Notes: generated by a model not told the origin, from the letters alone. A stretch of DNA of 64,000 nucleotides from Synaphobranchus kaupii (GCA_029718625.1 CM056376.1:119382222-119446221); one strand, 5' to 3'; shown: positions 13,439 to 29,265, counted from the first letter of the stretch. Program-made: numbers and translations.

Positions 13439-13785
13439 CATCCATCCATCCATTATCTAACCCACTTATCCCTAGTCAGGGTTGCAGGGGGACTGGAGCC
13501 TAGCCCAGCATGCATTGGGAAAGAGACAGCAATACACCCAGGACAGGACGCCAGTCCATCGCAGGGCACGCACACCATTCACTCACACTCATGCCTATTG
13601 GGTATTTAGAGTCTCCAATTAGCCTAACCTGCATGTCTTTGGACTGTGGGAGGAAACCGGAGTACCTGGAGGAAACCTACGCGGACACAGGAAGAACATG
13701 CACACTCCGCACAGGAAGGCCCTCGGCCAGGATTAGAACTCGGCATCTTCTCGGCAACCATTGCACCACCGTGCCGCCCTAGTCC
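13439..13785 (-). mobile_element. 3' end of an RTE/Expander-type LINE
   Basis: The block starts with (CCAT)n, continues ATTATCTAACCCACTTATCC and includes GTCTTTGGACTGTGGGAGGA and ACATGCACACTCCGCACAG, ending near CACCACCGTGCCG. This is the highly repeated 3' tail seen throughout fish genomes and usually assigned to RTE-clade LINEs. The (ATCC) microsatellite at the left is the 3' terminus, so the element points left. No coding part remains. Confidence 0.7.
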
Positions 13786-13787
13786 AA

Positions 13788-13850
13788 TAATAATAATAAT
13801 AATAATCATCATCATCATCGTCATCATCGTCATCATAATCGTCATAATAA
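13788..13850. repeat. (AAT)n/(ATC)n compound microsatellite
   Basis: AAT repeats run into ATC/GTC repeats just beside the LINE tail. Confidence 0.9.
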
Positions 13851-15390
13851 CATTGTATATATGCATATTACATATTTCAACAATGTCAAAGTGCTTTACA
13901 TTGAATAAAGGAAGCCTGCTGACCTTCACCAATTCCACTACTCTGGGGTAAAATCTGCTGGCAGCTGAATAAATGAATGAATGAATACATAAAGAACTGA
14001 ATAAAATGCACCATTGCGTTTGTTCTGGGTACCCACAGGGTATGTTCCAAGCATCCTTTAGTTGTAGGAGTGGTAAGCCAGTTTGAGGTTCAGCCATGCA
14101 GAAGCATTTCAGACTGATAATGCAGTCTTTTCTGTCCGATGGTTAGCTGATACTGACTCATTCGATGCCGTTCTCTTTTTCCCTCGTGGCCCACCTTTGC
14201 TATTTACTGTATCTGATGTGACCTGCTTGACCTTGAGCACACACATTCATGTCTACGTCTACTTGGATCTTCTAATTCTTCAGATTTTTCTGATTCCTCT
14301 TTTTTTAAGCTAATACCCTATTGATCTAAAAATGAATAAATTAAATATTGGTGTAAATTATGGTTTGTTGATCTCTGTCCCTTTCATTCTCTGAAAAGGC
14401 ACTTTTTTGTACACAGGCTTTTGTTTTTCCAAAGTGCTGGTCAACTGGAGTTGACACCATTTTACAAATAGGCATTGTTGATATGAAGAACTGTGATTAT
14501 TATCCTTTCCGACTCCTTTTCTGGCGGCGATCCTTAGCTCCCCACCGTTTTCAGGTCTGTCAGCATTTAAAAGACATCGGCATTCCATTGTTATCTCCTT
14601 GGTCCAACCAAGTTGGGTTTTAATACAAAGCTTAGACCTTGTCAGACCATTACCTGTACAGCAAAACGCTGCATTGGCCTCAGGTTTCTGTGCACATAGA
14701 CAAACCCTGCCACTGCACCTGTGTTACATTCATGTCACTGCAGATTCCTGAGTAGATAAGCAATGCGTACAGCACACGAGAGTGATGTATCCATATTCAC
14801 GGCGGCTGATATGCAAAACAGTGCTGTCCTTCATGCTGTGCGGGGAGGCATGACCAGCTCTGTGCATTTCTGTCAATTGCTTCTGAACTTGGCACACATT
14901 AGCGCTTGCTGGTGTCACACCGCCAGCTGAGGTGGCAGCCTGGTATTAGTGCAGTAATGCACCATACAGTCTGAATCCAATCCTAATTGTACCAGTGCTG
15001 GTTGTGACGTATCATCCCTATAGGGTGTAAGTGCCTCCACGGGGTATACAACCTACAGCATGCTATAGTTTTGGCTGGGGGACAGGAAGAGGGTGAAAAG
15101 TCCAGTCCACTCAGGCTATTTGTGTACCTGCACTCTTCATGATGTCATTCCAGTGGAATAGTTCCAGGGTGGAATAAGGGTGTACAGCAAGTAAATACAA
15201 AATTCCCAGTAAATATAAACTAGCCTATACATTTTGTAAAAATCCAGTAAAGGTAAAACCCCTCGTGGCTAAATATAAAAGTTAAACGTTAAAACTTTCA
15301 ATGTTAGAAGTTTTTATTGGAAACAGATATGTGTAAAAAATATTTAAATGCACAAATAATGTCAGTAATGTAAAACTGGGAGCAAACTGG
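13851..15390. other. Gene-free sequence
   Basis: No gene recognised. There is a short (AATG)n run at 13971-13986. Open frames here are short and without family motifs. Confidence 0.5.
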
Positions 15391-15496
15391 TATTATTTCA
15401 TGTTTTCCAGAAAAGTTTTTATTTTATTTGTAAGTTCGTATGTAGAAGCCACCTTAAGCAGTGCATCCCTTTTAAAAGGCTTACATACAACAACTA

Positions 15497-15964
15497 CACT
15501 GCCTGCCTGCATAGTGCCCACTGTACAAGCCTCTGGAGGCAGTGTTATGATCTGGGGTTGCTTCATTTGGTCAGGTCTAGACTCAGCAACATTATGCAAC
15601 AATAAAATTAAGTCAGCTGAGTACCAGAATGTACTGAATGACCAGGTTATCCCATCAGTGGGCATATTCCAGGACGACAATGCCAAGATTCATCGGGCTC
15701 AAATTGTAAAAGAGTGGTTCAGGGAGCATGAGGAATAATTTTCACACATGAATTGGCCACCAGAGTCCTGACCTTAACCCCATTGAAAGTCTTTGGGATG
15801 TGCTGGAGAAGACTTTACGGAGTGGTTTGACTCGCCCGTCATCAATACAAGATCTCGGCCAAAAATGAATGCAATTCTGGATGGAAATAAATGTTGTGAC
15901 GTTGCATAAGGTTGTTGAAACAATGCCACAACGAATGCGTGCCGTAATCAAAGCTAAAGGCTAA
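15497..15964 (+). pseudogene. Tc1-like transposase, C-terminal pseudogene
   Basis: Translation gives the C-terminal half of a Tc1/mariner DDE transposase. The motifs [21 protein letters not shown] and, after a frame break, PDLNPIESLWDVLE are visible; the second and third supply the second and third catalytic acidic residues. The N-terminal DNA-binding region and first catalytic Asp are missing. A stop after REHEE and a frameshift break the frame. The same family, in opposite orientation and with better ends, sits at 26701-27243. The left limit is where an ACTGCCTG-like terminus appears; terminal repeats are too decayed to give exact ends. Confidence 0.75.
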
Positions 15965-15965
15965 A

Positions 15966-17736
15966 TATTACAGTGTGTGACTTGTTGTCAGGTTAACTGA
16001 TTGTGTTGATTTAGGCTAGAAAGTTTTTTTCTGAGGTAATTGTATTTATTTATTTATTTGCCAATGATTTTACATTAACTGGTTATACAAGCGTTTCAAG
16101 GCAGACGGGGCAGCTCCAGTCAATAAGAGACTGCTTCACACCTGAAACTCAAAGTGGGCTAACTTCCTGTCCAATTTGTGATTTAATTAAATGATTAAGA
16201 GCAGAGGCTGGACAAGCCTCAGCAGACACCGTGGTCCTCCAGGGCTGAAACTGTTTATTTCCATGACAGTGCATCCTAACAGTGATAGTTATCCAACTGT
16301 ACATCAAGTCACATCAAGTGTCCTGTGCCAGCACTCACATCAAGTCACATTAAATAAAATGTAATGTAGCCGGTCTTCCAGTGTCAGGTCAGTCGAAAGA
16401 GTGCTTAATATCTTATGCAATTGGTTCCCTTTCATACACAGCATTTAAGTTACATTTAGTTGACATATGACATCACTATGGATGGATATTTGCATATTTT
16501 TCAGTGCACATGAGTATACACATGCACACACACGCCCTCCTACTTGTAACATCAGTCTCCATATGATTAAACAACATGTAACTGCATACAAGGCAAGCCT
16601 TTGCATAAATTCAGTTAAGTACATTTGTGCGCAAGATAATTGGATTAAGTCTAAACAAACATTTGTCTCTCACAAAAAAGAGGCATTAACTTGGAAGTGC
16701 AATAACCTGTGGCCTTTCAGTTCTTTATTTTACGAAGGCATAGGCCAGGTTTCAATCAACATTTTATTTGTTCTTAGCTCTGACTCGCAATAAAATGCAC
16801 ATGTACATTTTTTCCCACCATAAACACAGTTTGGTGACCTCAGCCATAAAAAGTGACACTGAAGAGGACATGTCATGTTTCAGCCTGAGTCACCCCCTCA
16901 ACCTATAATACCGCAATGGCTGCAACAGGTGACCTCCACCAGCCTAGAATAGGTATATCTCAAATTATTGGGAGGTGAATACATTAATTATATCAGTTAT
17001 AGCCGGTCTCCAGTTGTTTCAGGGAAATGCTTACACAAACTGACCTTGTTCATCCAGGTTAATGGAAGATACATTTCATATGTCAGTCTGTTCGTTTGTA
17101 ATTGCAGTATAAAAAATAGTCACATATAATTAAAACATAAATGCCAATGATAAAACTCTCCGTATTTGAGATTAGAATGAGAAACAAATAAAGTATCGCA
17201 AAAAACATGGACAATCCCTGTCACCCTCCTTTCTTTTGTATGAAGAGAACAACAAGGATATGCATCATGGTGCCGAGTGCATTCTTTTTCTAATATGACA
17301 CTTTCATGCTCAGCTGATTCAGAATAGCAAAAAATTGCGCTTACAGATCAAGGTCTTTTTCTCCTTCTTCTCCTACATTCCTCATTTGAATAATGATATA
17401 TCTGTGACCGTCAACTCACAGCCATGCCCTGAGATCTCAAAAGATCTGTCCTCCCTTTCCTGGAGATCATATGACGTGTGGTGAGAGAGCGAGACATTCG
17501 CTAACGAGCTGCACTAGGTAGTGCACATCATGCAAAAACCAGCTGACAGGCCCAGCCCGAGCCCAATCTCCATCATGCCCCGTGCCTCCCTGCCAATCTC
17601 ACCTTGTCAGTGTGCATGTGTGTGTGTGACTGTATGGAATACGTGTGTTTTCTGCATGCCTGTGTGCTATTCTTTGTGCTTGTCCGTGTCCCGCTAGTGT
17701 GCCTGCATGTGTGTGTGTTTGCATGCGTGTGCTTGC

Positions 17737-17774
<38 letters not shown>

Positions 17775-18543
17775 CAGTCCATGTATGTGAGTTCATGAGA
17801 AGTGTATGTGTAGCCCCCCCCCCCATTGACACTGAGGTATTCTGATGCCCTCTACAGCGTATATTCCCTTTTGGATTGGTTACTATCTGGTGTGGGTCCT
17901 GACTTTGGATAGTATGCCATGTAGAAGAGCCACGGCACTCCACACTAGAGGAGGACTGGTACTACAAAGAAAATGAGCTGGAAGTGAAGGCTAGGCTTGA
18001 GATTCTATAAACAACATTGTACTTAATCTACCAGACTCCAGTTCAAATAAAAATTGAAGCACTGGCATTTAGACATTAATGCGTGGTGAAGAAAAACCTT
18101 GAATCAATGGAATTTAAATAATTTCACAGGAAACAGTTTATGTATTTGTTTGAACCTGAAGCAAATTAAGTGACAACCAGCTGTCCTCAAGATACATTGT
18201 ACACAAACAGCACTTAATCTTACAACTCCCCCGATATTTGAATCCTGTTATTTCGTTCACGGAATTTAGCTGGAGCGTATCTACTTTCAGTTCAATGATG
18301 AATGCTATGTAAAATATTTTAATGTGGATGAATTGGGAAGTCTCTTCTTGGTCGGGGGGGGTGGCGGGGGTGGTGTGAGAGAGAGGAGAGACGATGAGAA
18401 ATGGGAGTAACGAGTGGGATGTATTGTCTAATCTCTCATTCAATTTACCTTGAGGTTGAGATTAAAATCAAGCGATGCCTTTGAATAGAGAATAAAGGTG
18501 GCAAGAGGGAAGGTGAAGAGATGGAGACTGAGAACGATTTTGT
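15966..18543. other. Gene-free sequence left of the KCTD8-like exon
   Basis: No gene recognised. It contains a (TATT)n run near 16042-16060, GT repeats at about 17700-17772, C- and G-runs near 17814 and 18354, and no recognisable second exon of the KCTD8-like gene. By strand logic this would be intron of that gene. Confidence 0.5.
17700..17773. repeat. (GT)n microsatellite
   Basis: A degenerate GT/TGCG stretch leads into about 16 pure GT units. Confidence 0.9.
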
Positions 18544-18546
18544 TTA

Positions 18547-22440
<3,894 letters not shown>

Positions 22441-22651
22441 TGACAAATTACATTACATTACATTACATTTATTTAGCAGACGCTTTTATCCAAAGCGACG
22501 TACAGTAAGTGCGTACAGAGACATCATCATCATTACAGAACAGACAAGGCAAGGCACATCCTTTGCATAATGTAGCAGCTATCCCTAGCAATGAACGTTG
22601 ACTGTAGTTCACAGTAAGCTGTGGGCAAATCAGCAACACCACACTTTCATT

Positions 22652-22823
22652 CCAAATACTATTATAAACTATACTATTATAAACCATTCCAAATACTATT
22701 ATAAACTATGCTATTATAAACCATTCCAAATACTATTATAAACTATACTATTATAAATCATTCCAAATACCATTATAAACTGCTATTATAAACCATTCCA
22801 AATACTATTATAAACTATAATAA
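22652..22823. repeat. Minisatellite in the L2 3' untranslated region
   Basis: Four to five tandem copies of a ~38-bp unit (TTCCAAATACTATTATAAAC and TATACTATTATAAACCA). The related L2 copy at 62.3-64.0 kb has a single unit-like stretch at about 63770-63805, so the array expanded in this copy. Confidence 0.85.
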
Positions 22824-22874
22824 ACAGACAGGAAAACACAGGGAACAGGGAACTGATATTCCTAGGTGAGGATA

Positions 22875-24731
22875 TCAGTCAAGGTGGAGTCTGAAGAGGT
22901 GTGTCTTCAGGCCTCGACGGAATGCAGGCAGGGTTGGAGTAGAACGTAGGGGAATGGGAAGTTCATTCCACCACTGAGGTGTTAATGTGGAAAAACTCCG
23001 CAGTCGGGACAAGCGAGAGCCTTTGACACGGAGGGGGGGAAGTGCCAGTCGCCCTGCTGTAGAAGAGCGAAGTGGTCGAGCAGGAACATAGTTCTGGATT
23101 AAGTCCTGCAGGTAGGCGGGGCCTGTCCTATTTGCTGCAGTGTAGGCCAGGGTCAGAACTTTGAACCTGATCCTGGCTGCAACTGGCAGCCAGTGGAGAG
23201 ACCTCAGCAGGGGGGTTACGTGGGAAAATTTCGGGAGGTTGAACACAAGCCGGGCAGCTGCATTCTGGATGAGTTGAAGAGGCAGAATGGCGCAGGCCGG
23301 TAGGCTTGCGAGCAGGGAGTTGCAGTAGTCCAGGCGTGAGGTGACCATGGTCTGGACAAGAAGCTGGGTGGAGTAGGTGGTCAGGTACGGTCGAATCCTC
23401 CTGATGTTGTACAGGAGGAACCTGCAGGACCGTGCCGTCGCCCTGATGTGCTCTTTGAAGTCCAGCCGGTCGTCCAGGACCACCCCCAGGTTCCTTGCAG
23501 AGCGGGAGGCAGCCACCACGGTCCCATCAACGGTGATGGAGAGGTCATGTAGTGGGGAGGTCTTGTACGGCATGAAGAGGAGCTCGGTCTTGTCAAGGTT
23601 GAGCTTCAGGTGATGGGTAGCCATCCACTCAGAGATGTCAGTCAGACAAGCAGATATCCTCTCCTTAACCTGTGGGGTAGAGGGAGGGAAAGAGAGGAAG
23701 AGTTGAGTATCGTCAGCATAGCTATGGTATGAGAAGCCATGTGAATGGATTACTGAGCCAAGAGACTTAGTATACATAGAGAACAGCAGAGGACCCAGTA
23801 CAGATCCCTGCGGGACTCCTGTAGACAGGGGACGGGGAGCAGAGACGGAACCCTTCCAGGAGACTTGGTAGGATCTATCAGTGAGGTACGATACAAACCA
23901 AGAGAGGGCAGTTCCAGAAATGCCCATCTCAGCGAGTGTGGAGATCAGGAGTTTGTGGTTGACCGTGTCGAATGCCGCAGACAGGTCAAGGAGAATCAGA
24001 ACAGAGGAGAGGGAGGAGGCTCTAGCAGTGGCGAGTGCCTCAGTCACAGCCAGGAGAGCAGTTTCGGTGGAATGGCCGGTTCTGAAGCCAGACTGATGCG
24101 GGTCAAGCAGGTTGTTCTGGTGGAGAAAAACAGACAGTTGGTTAAGGACAGCACGTTCAAGTGTTTTGGACAGGAAGGGCAAGAGAGATACAGGACGGTA
24201 GTTCCTGACATCAGCGGGATCTAAGCTAGGTTTTTTAAGGAGTGGGGTTACACGGGCAGTTTTAAAGGCAGCAGGAACATGGCCACAGATTAGGGAGGTG
24301 TTAATAACAGAGGACAGATATGGAAGGAGCTCAGCAGATATAGACTGGAGGACTGCTGAAGGTATGGGGTCTAGTGGACAGGTGGTTGCGCGCTGGCGCG
24401 TCACCAGCTCGAGCACATCGGAGTCCTTCAGAGTCTTGAAGGACGACAGTGTAGCGATGGGTTCAGTATGGGGGATGTGGGGTGTCACCGGATGCGTGAA
24501 GGAGTTCCGGATCGCAGCCACCTTCCCCTCAAAGTGGGTCAGGAAGTCATCTGCAGAGAGGGAGGAGGGTGAAGGGGGTGGAGGGGGGGGTGAGCAGGGA
24601 GGAGAAGGTGGAAAAGAGTTTACGTGGGTTAGATAGACATGTATCAATTTTCGACTGGAAAAATGAAGTTTTAGCTGATGTAGTTGCAGCTGTGAAGGCT
24701 GCCAGCAGAGTGTGGTAGGAGGCCAGGTCAT
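22875..24731 (-). CDS. L2 LINE reverse transcriptase ORF (partial)
   Basis: An open frame of 618 residues encodes the reverse-transcriptase part of an L2/CR1-type ORF2 protein, which would copy LINE RNA at nicked target DNA in the nucleus. Visible RT motifs in order are PLLKKPSLDPADVRNYRPVS, HQSGFRTGHSTETALL, LDLSAAFDTVNH, STGVPQGSVLGPLLFSMY and the catalytic YADDTQLF. The C-terminal region RLDYCNSLLASLP and LHWLPVAARIRFK is typical of fish L2. Reading continues upstream in another frame (24547-24945), so a frameshift or truncation removed the true N-terminus and the AP endonuclease. The RT stretch itself has no stop, which suggests a fairly young insertion. It is probably not autonomous. Confidence 0.85.
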   Translation of the reverse strand: MTWPPTTLCWQPSQLQLHQLKLHFSSRKLIHVYLTHVNSFPPSPPCSPPPPPPSPSSLSADDFLTHFEGKVAAIRNSFTHPVTPHIPHTEPIATLSSFKTLKDSDVLELVTRQRATTCPLDPIPSAVLQSISAELLPYLSSVINTSLICGHVPAAFKTARVTPLLKKPSLDPADVRNYRPVSLLPFLSKTLERAVLNQLSVFLHQNNLLDPHQSGFRTGHSTETALLAVTEALATARASSLSSVLILLDLSAAFDTVNHKLLISTLAEMGISGTALSWFVSYLTDRSYQVSWKGSVSAPRPLSTGVPQGSVLGPLLFSMYTKSLGSVIHSHGFSYHSYADDTQLFLSFPPSTPQVKERISACLTDISEWMATHHLKLNLDKTELLFMPYKTSPLHDLSITVDGTVVAASRSARNLGVVLDDRLDFKEHIRATARSCRFLLYNIRRIRPYLTTYSTQLLVQTMVTSRLDYCNSLLASLPACAILPLQLIQNAAARLVFNLPKFSHVTPLLRSLHWLPVAARIRFKVLTLAYTAANRTGPAYLQDLIQNYVPARPLRSSTAGRLALPPLRVKGSRLSRLRSFSTLTPQWWNELPIPLRSTPTLPAFRRGLKTHLFRLHLD

Positions 24732-24941
24732 CTGGGGATCTGGATTTCCTCCACTTTCTCTCAGCGGCTCGTAGCATGGTTCTGCTGGATCTGAGAGAAT
24801 CCGTCAGCCACGGGGAAGGGGGTGATAGTCGGGCTGGTTTGGAGACAAGAGGGCATAGTTTGTTGAGAGACTGAGAGAGGCATGAGTTAAACACGGAGGC
24901 ATGAGTTAAACACAGAGGTGGCGACATCAATGGGCAAATTA

Positions 24942-25827
24942 TCACATTTTATTGTAAAACTTAATCATATTGAGAGTTTTCTGCAACATTGCCATTTTGC
25001 ACAATTTGGCACAATTCATGCCAACTTTGGTAACAAAAATGGTTTGCCTGAAAAAAGCTCTGTAGAATTTGCATGGTTTCAGATATTGACACCGTATTTT
25101 TAGCAGAGATATGCATCATATTGAGGAATCACAAAGATGAGTTATTTCCTCCTCTGTAGCTTTTGTAGATCATCAAGTAAACATTCTGAAAGATTAATGT
25201 AGGTATCCATTTTTCTAGTTTTTTCACATTTTCTGCAAATCAATTGTCGTAATAAAGTAGCAAAAAGTGGATGTATATTAATTATGACTGCTTAATCATA
25301 ATAATGCAGTTCTCTGTTTTTTTTGTTTTTTTTTAGCATTTACAGTTTTTGAGATAAACAGCTTTGTTTGTCACTAGTGACAACAGATGAGAATTGGCCT
25401 ATTTTACTCTTGGTAGAAAGAGCCATAAATGGCAAACCTATCACTGAGGTCAGATCACATGTGAGCCTCTATCTCCTTTCTACAAGGTGTAATTAGCAGA
25501 CAGTGGGCTGCTGATGGATCTCCCTGACTCCTACTGAATTGAGGCACCATTCATTAATGCGCAAAGGCTACATGCAGAGTAACTGACAATTCACCAAAGC
25601 CAAGGCATCATTTGGCCCACTGAAGTATTCACTTAGAAACACATGTCGCCTTGTACAGAAGTAACTGTGTTTCATTTTGACACTGTGACAAATGCGATAC
25701 TGCAGCTTCAAGGTGGGGAACTTTCAGAAAAATATCCCATATGATGTAAGAGAATGTAAACAATTGACCTCAATCTCAGGATCAACCAAGCAAATACAAC
25801 GTAATAATACAATTACTCAATCATATA
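24942..25827. other. Gene-free AT-rich sequence
   Basis: No gene or named repeat recognised between the L2 element and the MITE that follows. Confidence 0.5.
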
Positions 25828-26688
25828 CAGTGCCCTCCACTATTATTGCACCCCTGGTAAAGATGAGTAAAAAGGGTTATAAAACATTCACCGTTTGGTG
25901 AAATAGCTTAATGTCACACTGAAAAAATGAGAAAAATCCCAACCTTCAATTGAAGTAAATTTATTATGAGAAAAAAAAATCCCTCATCAAGAAATAATTA
26001 TTTTTAACAAAACCACGTGTGCCACAATCATTGGCACCCCTGCATTTATATATAGAGTAATCGTTTTTAATATTTGGTTGCATATCCTTTGCATGCCATG
26101 ACTTCCTGATGTCTGTGACCCAACAACATCAAAAGACTCTTGATATCTTATTTTCGTCTCTGCATTTGAATGGATCTCTATGTAAATTGAGAGGTGGGAC
26201 TAGATTTAGCTGTCAATTACACTGGAACACACTGGAACAGTATGGAATACATGGTTGGTAAAATGGCTGTAAGTCATCAAGGGTCTCACTCAATAGGAAA
26301 ATTTGTCAGGAGAAACAACCCTTAAAGTGATCCATCCATATCTACTGCATATCTGGCAGCAGAGTGATGGTTTGAGGCTTGTTTGATACCTCAGACCCTT
26401 GATATCTTACAGCCATTTTACCAACCATGTATTCCATACTGTTCCAGCATAATTTACAGCTAAATATAGCCCCACCCCCCAATTCCCATAGAGATCCATT
26501 CAAATGCAGAGACGTTATAGTATCGCTTGTAAGAGTACCAGAAAATAAGATATCAAGAGTCTTTTGATGTTGTTGGGTCACAGACATCAGGAAGTCATAG
26601 CATGCAAAGGATATGCAACCAAATATTAAAAATGATTACTTTATTTTATATATAAATGCAGGGGTGCCAATAATTGTGGAGGGCACTG
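25828..26688. mobile_element. Tc1-type fold-back MITE with long inverted arms
   Basis: The ends are CAGTGCCCTCCAC...GCACCCCTGG at the left and the inverse ...GGGGTGCCAATAATTGTGGAGGGCACTG at the right, the same termini as the Tc1 element at 31149-32933. Inside, a ~230-bp arm starting near 26070 (TTGGTTGCATATCCTTTGCA) is present again in inverted form ending near 26630. The two enclose a loop containing CAGGAGAAACAACCC. The element could fold into a long hairpin. No transposase is encoded. Confidence 0.75.
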
Positions 26689-26700
26689 TGTGTATATATA

Positions 26701-27240
26701 CACTGCCTGGCCAAAAAAAAAGTTGCACAGTCTAATATTTTGTTGGACCGCCTTTAGCTTTGATTACGGCGCGCATTTGTCGCTGCATTGTATGGACAAC
26801 CTTATGCAATGTCACAACATTTATTTCCGTCCAGAGTTGCATTAATTTTTGGCTGAGATCTTGTTTTGACGACGGGAGAGTCGAACCACTCCGTAAAGTC
26901 TTCTCCAGCACATCCCAAAGACTTTCAATGGGGTTACGGTCAGGACTCTTCAGGCCAATTCATGTGTGAAAATGATTCCTCATGCTCCCTGAACCACTCT
27001 TTCACAATTTGAGCCGGATGAATCTTGGCATTGTCGTCCTGGAATATGCCAATTGATGGGATAACCTGGTCATTCAGTACATTCAGGTACTCAGCTGACT
27101 TAATTTTATTGCTGCATAACATTGCTGAACATAGACCTGACCAATTGAAGCAACCCCAGATCATAACACTGCCTCCAGAGGCTTGTACAGTGGGCACTAT
27201 GCATGATGGGTGCAACGGCGACTTTTTTTTTGGCCAGGCA

Positions 27241-27243
<3 letters not shown>
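26701..27243 (-). mobile_element. Internally deleted Tc1-like element
   Basis: The termini are CACTGCCTGGCCAAAAAAAA at the left and its inverse TTTTTTTTGGCCAGGCAGTG at the right, each next to TA. The minus strand encodes the C-terminal transposase ([21 protein letters not shown], then a break before the NPIESLWDVLE-coding region). The N-terminal DNA-binding part is deleted, leaving 543 bp. It is the same family as the relic at 15497-15964. Confidence 0.8.

Positions 27244-27273
<30 letters not shown>
27244..27273. repeat. (TA)n microsatellite
   Basis: About 15 TA units directly beside the Tc1 terminus, possibly grown from the TA target duplication. Confidence 0.9.
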
Positions 27274-27277
<4 letters not shown>

Positions 27278-27690
27278 ACATAAAAGAAAAAGCAGAGAAG
27301 AGATACGTAAATCAACAGTGGTGGTAGTACCTTTTGTGCTACTGTTAAAGCAATAATATAAATACACACACAAAATATACATAAAGCCAGCATCAATCAG
27401 AAATGGACAATACATATTGGACAAATTATACAACACAAATAAGCAATTACTTCTGTTGAAATAATACAACACAAATATGAATGCAACATAAGTGTAAATA
27501 CAATACATTAAATGGCGATGGCCTGACAGTGAACCTTATGGCTTACTCACCCAGTTGTCACTGAACACAGTACAGGCCTCACTCTATGATCAATGTCAAC
27601 ATTAAAATTACTACTCAGAAGTAATTGAATAGTGTACATGTTCATGAATATTCAAATATTCAAACTCATCTCATTTGTAAGTACAGTGGT
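27274..27690. other. Gene-free AT-rich sequence
   Basis: Nothing recognised between the TA microsatellite and the next transposase fragment. Confidence 0.5.
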
Positions 27691-27699
27691 GCAATGAGC

Positions 27700-27870
27700 A
27701 CAATGGACTACTGTGCAGTGGAGAAATGTGGTATGGCCAGATGATCGTTCACCGTAATTTTGATAAACGGACAAGCGCATGTGTGGGGCACACCTAACAA
27801 AGCCTACAGGCCTGAGTGCTTTGTTACAGCAATGACGCTTTCTGGCAGTTCCGTAATGGTGTGGGCGGTT
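27700..27870 (+). pseudogene. Tc1-like transposase fragment
   Basis: Translation around 27766-27873 reads INGQAHVWGTPNKAYRPECF followed by SGSSVMVWAVC. This matches the central part of Tc1 transposases, where the VWR..GE and GGGSVMVWGC motifs sit between the first and second catalytic residues. The fragment is short and without ends. It is a different family from 26701-27243. Confidence 0.6.
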
Positions 27871-27975
27871 TGCTTGTACAATCTCTCTGAACCTGTTTCA
27901 AATGTGAAGTTAATGGCACCATCTACTGCCGATGCACATATTACAAGCAGGCATCACAGACAAACTGAACGATGA
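27865..27975. repeat. Unclassified interspersed repeat, copy 2
   Basis: Matches 20655-20765 (TGTACAATCTCTCTGA ... GCACCATCTACTGCCGATGC ... CACAGACAAACTGAAC). It directly follows the transposase fragment at 27700-27870 and may be part of the same decayed element. Confidence 0.65.
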
Positions 27976-28419
27976 GCGGGGTCACATTTTGCTTTTCCAT
28001 TTCCTTTGCCAACTTTTTCCAACTCACTACACCATTTCCTAGACTTGCAGTTGGGCCATGAGATAAGAATTGCTGGACTTTTGTATATGCATAGTCCTGT
28101 GGTGCATTTGAGTATGTAAAAAGTAAAATACCACACATACTGTATAGACCAACATCAATGTTCTCCAAAATGGACTCCAAGCATGTACTCTTAAAAGTAT
28201 GGTTTCTTGGTGAGGCAGAGGTCAAATTTGAAAGGGAGCTCACATGTATTTTGTATGCATTCACTTATGAAGAGTAGAAAATGCGAAATACAAGCTACCA
28301 CAGTAATCCTGGATGATGGGCCCTCAAAAAAGAAATCTGTAAAAGTATACTTGGTGGGTTGAATAGGAAGACCCCTCCCTTGTTTAGGAGTCTTTGCAGG
28401 TCATTTTTCTACCTTCCTT

Positions 28420-28646
28420 TCACTCGTCCCCTCTTTCCATGTCCACACCTCCTTCCGCATCTTTCACCCCTCCAGCAGCATTGATCCTTTCCATCTCTTC
28501 CTCGTTCTTCCCAGTCCTGCTGCATCCTGGCACATTGCTCTTCCTCTTCATCCAGATGAAGATGCCAGCGACTGTGAGCAGAACAGTGCTCAGAACCGTG
28601 ACCGATGCTCCTGAGATCAGCGCAACGTCTGGCCCCGGCAGTGACT
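28420..28646 (-). CDS. MHC class I copy 1: transmembrane and cytoplasmic exon
   Basis: It follows a TTTGTCTGCAG acceptor and starts in phase 1 (ESLPGPD), matching the phase of the alpha3 exon. A hydrophobic helix (VALISGASVTVLSTVLL, then TVAGIFIW) is followed by a basic stop-transfer MKRK and a polar tail of about 35 residues, ending with TGA at 28420-28422. In mammals tail and membrane exons are separate. Here one open exon reads through, although an internal donor cannot be excluded. Confidence 0.75.
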
Positions 28647-29171
28647 CTGCAGACAAAGCAAAGGACATTTTGCAAGAAGGTTTAGGGATATTGGGTTTAA
28701 CAATGAAGATATTAAGTATTGCAGCATAAGTGAGATTTCTGATATAAACCCCCCAGTAAAACTGATAGTGCTACATTCGCAAAACACTTATATAACAAAT
28801 ATTCCAAAAATATATCCCATTAAATAGAAATCATTTTATACTTTCTTACAAATTGTACATTTTTCTCTTTAAGAATATTTCTCTAAAAATAATTATTATT
28901 TCTTCCACTCTTTCTTCATTTATCATGCTCAACCCCGGCTATCAACTTGTCATTCTCAGAATATTCCTGGAACATGAGGAGAGATGGGGTAAATGTTCCC
29001 AGCGCGTTTTCTGGATTTCCCATAAATATTATTTTTAAGTTGCAAGAAACTTGTAGGAATGGCCTGAGGATATTATTCAATTTTGATATTCAAAAAAGGA
29101 TTTTAATTGTAGATAATGAATCATGTTCATTTAATCAGGAAATTAACATGAATTAATGTCATTGAATTACT

Positions 29172-29176
<5 letters not shown>

Positions 29177-29263
<87 letters not shown>
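29177..29263. repeat. (CA)n microsatellite at the start of an MHC intron
   Basis: More than 40 CA units begin 15 bp downstream of the alpha3 splice donor on the minus strand. The copy-2 array (46879-46979) is longer. Confidence 0.95.

Positions 29264-29265
<2 letters not shown>

Larger units (their letters stand above)
22451..24934 (-). mobile_element. 5'-truncated L2-clade LINE
   Basis: A non-LTR retrotransposon points left. Its 3' end at 22451-22510 has the conserved fish L2 tail, read on the minus strand as TACGTCGCTTTGGATAAAAG, CGTCTGCTAAAT and (TGTAA)n, the kind recognised by L2 reverse transcriptase. It contains the reverse-transcriptase ORF listed separately. The endonuclease domain is absent, so the copy is 5'-truncated. 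CAAATTA occurs at both edges (22444-22450 and 24935-24941) and is a plausible 7-bp target duplication. Confidence 0.85.

Noticed and set aside
17599..17943. His-Thr and Cys-Val repeat frames
   Set aside because: Translations of the GT microsatellite on the two strands.
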